DNA of 19,128 nt, from the NCBI GenBank assembly GCA_963607765.1, contig CAVDDT010000039.1, forward strand, positions 1 to 19,128. The letters are read 5' to 3'. The notes below the pieces were generated by a model. The model was not told the DNA's origin and did no database searches. It worked only from the letters and a program-made list of their open reading frames with translations. This document shows, piece by piece, positions 16,530 through 19,128 of this stretch (its first letter is position 1; the number at the start of each line of letters is the position of its first letter). Source of the stretch: Colivicinus sp963607765 (lineage in GTDB: Bacteria; Bacillota_I; Bacilli_A; Erysipelotrichales; Erysipelotrichaceae). The position numbers and the translations under genes were made by a program.

Positions 16530-17312
16530 TTATATAAATAATCCAAAATACCAGTTCAACAAGCTAACTCCATAAATAAGAGAAAAATATGTTGAAAAGG
16601 AAATTGCTGGTCCAAATGGTATTTTATCTTTTTTAAAAAATAAAATAAAGATTAGGCCAATAACACACGCAAAGAAGATATTGAATACGCTTTGCATAGG
16701 GCCAAGATATAGTCCTACCATAAAGAATAGTTTTATATCTCCTCCCCCAAGTGTTTCCTTATTTAATATTTTATCTAAAATTACACTTAATAGTAAAATC
16801 AATCCAGCAACAACAAGAGCCCATAAGATACTTGTTATGCATGAAACAACACCATTTTTAATTAAGTTGAAGATTAGCCACCAAAAACAGCCAAAGATAA
16901 TATAGCCATCTGGAATTTCGTAGCTTTTAATATCACATATTGATAGTCCAAATAATACGCATATAATTCCTAGATTATTTAATAAATCTAAATCAATATA
17001 ACTGTGTGTTAATAAATAGAATACAAATAAGATACCTAAAAGTAGTTCACTTAATAGATATTTAATACTTAGTTTATTTCCGCAATAACGACATTTGCCA
17101 CCAAGAAACAAATAGCTAAATATTGGAAACAAATCAAGAATACCAAGTTCATGTCCACAATGGTCACACTTGCTTCTACCTTTCCACCAAGGAATTCCTA
17201 AACAAATACGATCTGCCATACAGTTTAGAAAACTTCCAAAAATAGTTCCTAATAAAAAGAAAAGAACAACGCAATATATCAAAATAAATTTACTATCATA
17301 AATATCAATCAT
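16530..17312 (-). CDS. pilD: Prepilin peptidase / N-methyltransferase
   Basis: PilD cuts the class III leader of type IV pilins on the cytoplasmic face and methylates the new N-terminus. At 260 residues with about eight hydrophobic segments, it is a bifunctional, full-length member. The N-terminal methyltransferase region has GSFLNCMADRI and two zinc-type pairs, CDHC (Cys49, Cys52) and CRYC (Cys74, Cys77). The catalytic aspartates of the A24 peptidase are in CDIKSYEIPDGY (Asp127) and LGGGDIKLF (Asp192). The ATG has AAAGGG 2 nt upstream and overlaps the preceding pilin-like gene by 8 nt, so enzyme and substrates are translated together. It presumably processes the four pilin-like proteins encoded just upstream. 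Confidence 0.96.
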   Translation of the reverse strand: MIDIYDSKFILIYCVVLFFLLGTIFGSFLNCMADRICLGIPWWKGRSKCDHCGHELGILDLFPIFSYLFLGGKCRYCGNKLSIKYLLSELLLGILFVFYLLTHSYIDLDLLNNLGIICVLFGLSICDIKSYEIPDGYIIFGCFWWLIFNLIKNGVVSCITSILWALVVAGLILLLSVILDKILNKETLGGGDIKLFFMVGLYLGPMQSVFNIFFACVIGLIFILFFKKDKIPFGPAISFSTYFSLIYGVSLLNWYFGLFI

Positions 17313-17739
17313 TGCCCTTTACCCAATCTAAGTAGATATTACCACTAAAGCATCTAACTCTAATAACCATACTCCCTTTTTTTCCTGTATATCCTTTTCC
17401 ATCAATAGAAGGATTATCAGAAGAATTATAGCCACTTGGTTTATTACCAACAATCTTGTTTGTTTCACTATCAAAGTAGCCAATATAGCCAGAAGTTGTA
17501 TAATGAACACACTTTCCACTTGGATCAACGCAATCATTAACTGGACAGTCTACACCATTTAAGCTATTTACCTTAGCTACACTCTCACAAGTGTTTAAAT
17601 ATAAAGAATCATTCCCACTAGAGAACTTACTATCATACCAATTAAAAGAATAGGTAACGAAAAATATTGCCTCAATCGCAATGATAATTAAAACAATAAG
17701 TTCCAGCAAAGATATGCTGCCTTTCTTTAATCCGTGCAC
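17305..17739 (-). CDS. Type IV pilin-like protein, cysteine-containing
   Basis: The 144-residue protein has a very short basic start (MHGLKKG) and a pilin-type hydrophobic helix, SISLLELIVLIIIAIEAIFF. If cut after Gly7 the conserved Glu falls at +6; cutting after Ser8 gives Glu at the canonical +5, so the -1 residue may be Ser. The mature part has five Cys (TCES, DCPV, DCVD, KCVH, RCFS), suggesting disulfides, and is rich in Gly, Ser and Asn, as in minor pilins or pseudopilins. The start is a GTG at 17739 with GGGGAG 5 nt upstream; it overlaps the previous gene by 13 nt and pilD by 8 nt. Its position and helix argue for a minor pilin; no specific family is recognised. Confidence 0.75.
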   Translation of the reverse strand: MHGLKKGSISLLELIVLIIIAIEAIFFVTYSFNWYDSKFSSGNDSLYLNTCESVAKVNSLNGVDCPVNDCVDPSGKCVHYTTSGYIGYFDSETNKIVGNKPSGYNSSDNPSIDGKGYTGKKGSMVIRVRCFSGNIYLDWVKGND

Positions 17740-18278
17740 GTAGTCTCCCCTTTTTTAATATTTAAACAACGAACGTCAAAATTATTTGTTACTAAAGTTC
17801 CTAAATCATTAGTTCCAACATCTAAATCAACCGTAAAATAATTTCCAACTTTATTATAAGTTATAGATAGCTTAGCACCTAAATCATTATTATAATTAGC
17901 TACACTGAGCATTCTATTAAGCTTTGTAGAACTTTTAAACGCAACTTGCCCATATTCATTAGTTAATACATTTCCATCATCATCAACAATGACAATACTA
18001 GGAAATTCATCTTCTAGTCCATAAGTAGTACTATAGATTGTACTAACAGTGCCATCATCATTTAAACAAACTCTATTTGTATACTTTAATTCATTAGTTA
18101 ATAAATTAGAAATAGTACTAGATAATTCAGCAGCCTCAGAATATCTAACTGTTTTAATATAGTATTTATTTGCAAGAGAAACGCCAGCAGCTAAACCACT
18201 AGAAACTAGCAACAAGATAATAACCGCACAAAGCATTTCCACAAGAGTAGTACCCTTATTATTATTTAGTTTATTCAT
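17727..18278 (-). CDS. Type IV pilin/pseudopilin (PilV/PilW-like position)
   Basis: The 183-residue protein begins MNKLNNNKG followed by TTLVEMLCAVIILLLV, a textbook class III signal: Gly at -1, Glu at +5, then a hydrophobic helix. The mature part (~155 residues) is rich in Asn, Ser, Thr and beta-prone stretches such as YFTVDLDVGTNDLGTLV, like a minor pilin head. I choose the ATG at 18278 because AGGAGG lies 11 nt upstream, whereas an ATG eight codons earlier (18302) has no ribosome binding site and would overlap the previous gene by more. It overlaps that gene by 8 nt and the next by 13 nt. PilD in the same cluster is the presumed processing enzyme. PilV or PilW type cannot be separated by eye. 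Confidence 0.82.
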   Translation of the reverse strand: MNKLNNNKGTTLVEMLCAVIILLLVSSGLAAGVSLANKYYIKTVRYSEAAELSSTISNLLTNELKYTNRVCLNDDGTVSTIYSTTYGLEDEFPSIVIVDDDGNVLTNEYGQVAFKSSTKLNRMLSVANYNNDLGAKLSITYNKVGNYFTVDLDVGTNDLGTLVTNNFDVRCLNIKKGETTCTD

Positions 18279-18531
18279 AATAATAGTATCCTCCTGATTC
18301 ATATAATTTATAATCTTTACTATCTACAGATTGGCCATTAATTTTTATATTAGCTGAACTACTAGATTTACTACTAACTTTAAAAGGAGTTATTTGTTCT
18401 TTAGCTTGTTTATTAATTTTACTACTAGTAACAATAGCACCTGCAAGCATCAGGAAACATAAAGCCACAATTAAAACAGCTGCAAGAGTCTCTACAATAG
18501 TTTCACCAGAATTATTTCTTAGTTTCTTCAT
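18271..18531 (-). CDS. Very small type IV pilin-like protein
   Basis: This is an 86-residue pilin-like protein with a 9-residue leader, MKKLRNNSG, followed by ETIVETLAAVLIVALCFLML. Gly is at -1 and Glu at +5; the first mature residue is Glu, where Phe or Met is usual. The mature protein would be only about 77 residues, leaving ~50 after the hydrophobic helix, and ends with a Gly/Tyr-rich tail (SGGYYYYE). The GGGAG Shine-Dalgarno is a few nt upstream of ATG 18531, which overlaps the stop of the preceding gene by 4 nt (ATGA). It could be a minor pilin with a vestigial head or a short structural subunit; the signal is convincing, the role is not known. Confidence 0.8.
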   Translation of the reverse strand: MKKLRNNSGETIVETLAAVLIVALCFLMLAGAIVTSSKINKQAKEQITPFKVSSKSSSSANIKINGQSVDSKDYKLYESGGYYYYE

Positions 18532-19128
18532 TTTGTGTCTCCCTTTCCACTAGCAAGTTTTACATGCCACTGCACAACACTTGTTTTTGTATAAGTTGGA
18601 TTCCGTTCACTTCCAGATTGGCTTTCAGTGATGCTTTTAGCGATAGAATAAGTTAAATACTCTCTAGCATCACTATCATCTTTAGTAGATAAATTAAAAG
18701 TTATCTCTAAGCTATCATCCGTAGAATTATCATCAACAATTGAGCAACTAATATAAACCTTATTCATATTATCTACTTCGATAGTAAAATCAGAAATAGA
18801 ATTCAAATTATCATCCAAGAAATCTTTAGATACTTCTTTAATAAGAGAATCAAAAACAGAAGTAAATTCATTATTACTTTTTTGGATTGTAATTGTTGGA
18901 GTACCATAAGAATCATCCTTCTTTTTTTTGGTAGCAACACTAGTATAAACAACATTATCCATTTCATTATTCATCATTAAAACAGCACTATCTAAAGATA
19001 GAGTTTCTTGTGTCATTGCACTAGAATAATGCGTTCTTTTAACAGAAGATGCAGATGCACTAATGATAACAATAGATACCATACTAGCAACTAAAAACAA
19101 TAACAAAGCGAAAAGAATGGAAACTCCA
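18528..19128 (-). CDS. PilX/GspK-like minor pilin candidate (5' end outside window)
   Basis: The frame stays open to the right edge and reads GVSILFALLLFLVASMVSIVI at its visible start, so an apparent TTG at 19106 is internal. Gly followed by a helix with no Glu at +5 and a short ASASSVKRTHYSSAMTQETL continuation resembles PilX- or GspK-type pseudopilins, which open a minor-pilin gene set. The remaining ~175 residues are Ser/Asp/Thr-rich with a Lys cluster (KKKKDD) and no recognisable domain. It ends in TGA, overlapping the next ATG by 4 nt. The true start and leader lie beyond position 19128. Low sequence complexity means the subfamily call is tentative; being pilin-like is more secure. Confidence 0.65.
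   Translation of the reverse strand, partial: GVSILFALLLFLVASMVSIVIISASASSVKRTHYSSAMTQETLSLDSAVLMMNNEMDNVVYTSVATKKKKDDSYGTPTITIQKSNNEFTSVFDSLIKEVSKDFLDDNLNSISDFTIEVDNMNKVYISCSIVDDNSTDDSLEITFNLSTKDDSDAREYLTYSIAKSITESQSGSERNPTYTKTSVVQWHVKLASGKGDTK

Noticed and set aside
1..19128. Mycoplasma genetic code (TGA as Trp)
   Set aside because: TGA ends holA and two pilin-like genes at positions that give sensible overlaps with the next starts, and Trp residues in PilD and AckA are TGG.

Overview
The window looks like a chromosomal segment from a low-GC, AT-rich Firmicutes/Bacilli lineage near the Mollicutes boundary (RF39-, Erysipelotrichia- or Acholeplasma-like). The evidence is the gene set (smc-ftsY-ylxM, an HU gene, nrnA, ackA, deoB), the AT-rich spacers and codons, strong GGAGG-type ribosome binding sites, and an SMC of only 980 residues, close to the short SMCs of Mollicutes. 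TGA is used as a real stop (for example holA and two of the pilin-like genes) and Trp is encoded by TGG, so the standard code applies and a code-4 Mycoplasma is excluded.

Layout. Positions 1-557 (+) hold the 3' end of deoB, phosphopentomutase. Positions 558-1765 are gene-poor: direct repeats with a TTCGAA core, an AT-rich hairpin, and the remains of a minus-strand gene with in-frame stops and a probable frameshift. At 1766-3244 (+) lies a 492-residue protein with a long Lys/Ala/Glu-rich, histone-H1-like cytoplasmic tail, one membrane helix and an extracytoplasmic domain. It ends in a strong terminator, which faces a second terminator closing the HU gene on the other strand.

From 3316 to the right edge every intact gene is on the minus strand. 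Read in the direction of transcription these are a PilX-like pilin (partial), a very small pilin, two more pilin-like proteins, prepilin peptidase PilD, PilM, PilN, PilO, HolA (DNA polymerase III delta), a U32 peptidase-family RNA hydroxylase-like protein, a MATE exporter, SMC, FtsY, YlxM, acetate kinase, NrnA, and finally HU from its own promoter. Between 19128 and 3664 no gap exceeds 33 nt and many genes overlap by 1-13 nt. I saw no terminator in this stretch, so type IV pilus genes may be read through into chromosome-segregation, protein-targeting and acetate genes.

How the genes work together. The right-hand third encodes the inner-membrane half of a type IV pilus or pseudopilus machine. 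Pilins carry class III signal peptides, PilD cleaves and methylates them, and PilM-PilN-PilO form the cytoplasm-to-membrane alignment complex. The motor ATPase(s) and the PilC platform are not in view and are expected beyond position 19128. The middle is housekeeping: replication clamp loading (HolA), chromosome organisation (SMC, HU), SRP targeting (FtsY, YlxM), overflow metabolism (AckA) and nanoRNA/pAp turnover (NrnA). The least understood items are the H1-like membrane protein at 1766-3244, the miniature and non-canonical pilins at 17305-19128, and the decayed gene with repeats at 611-1582.
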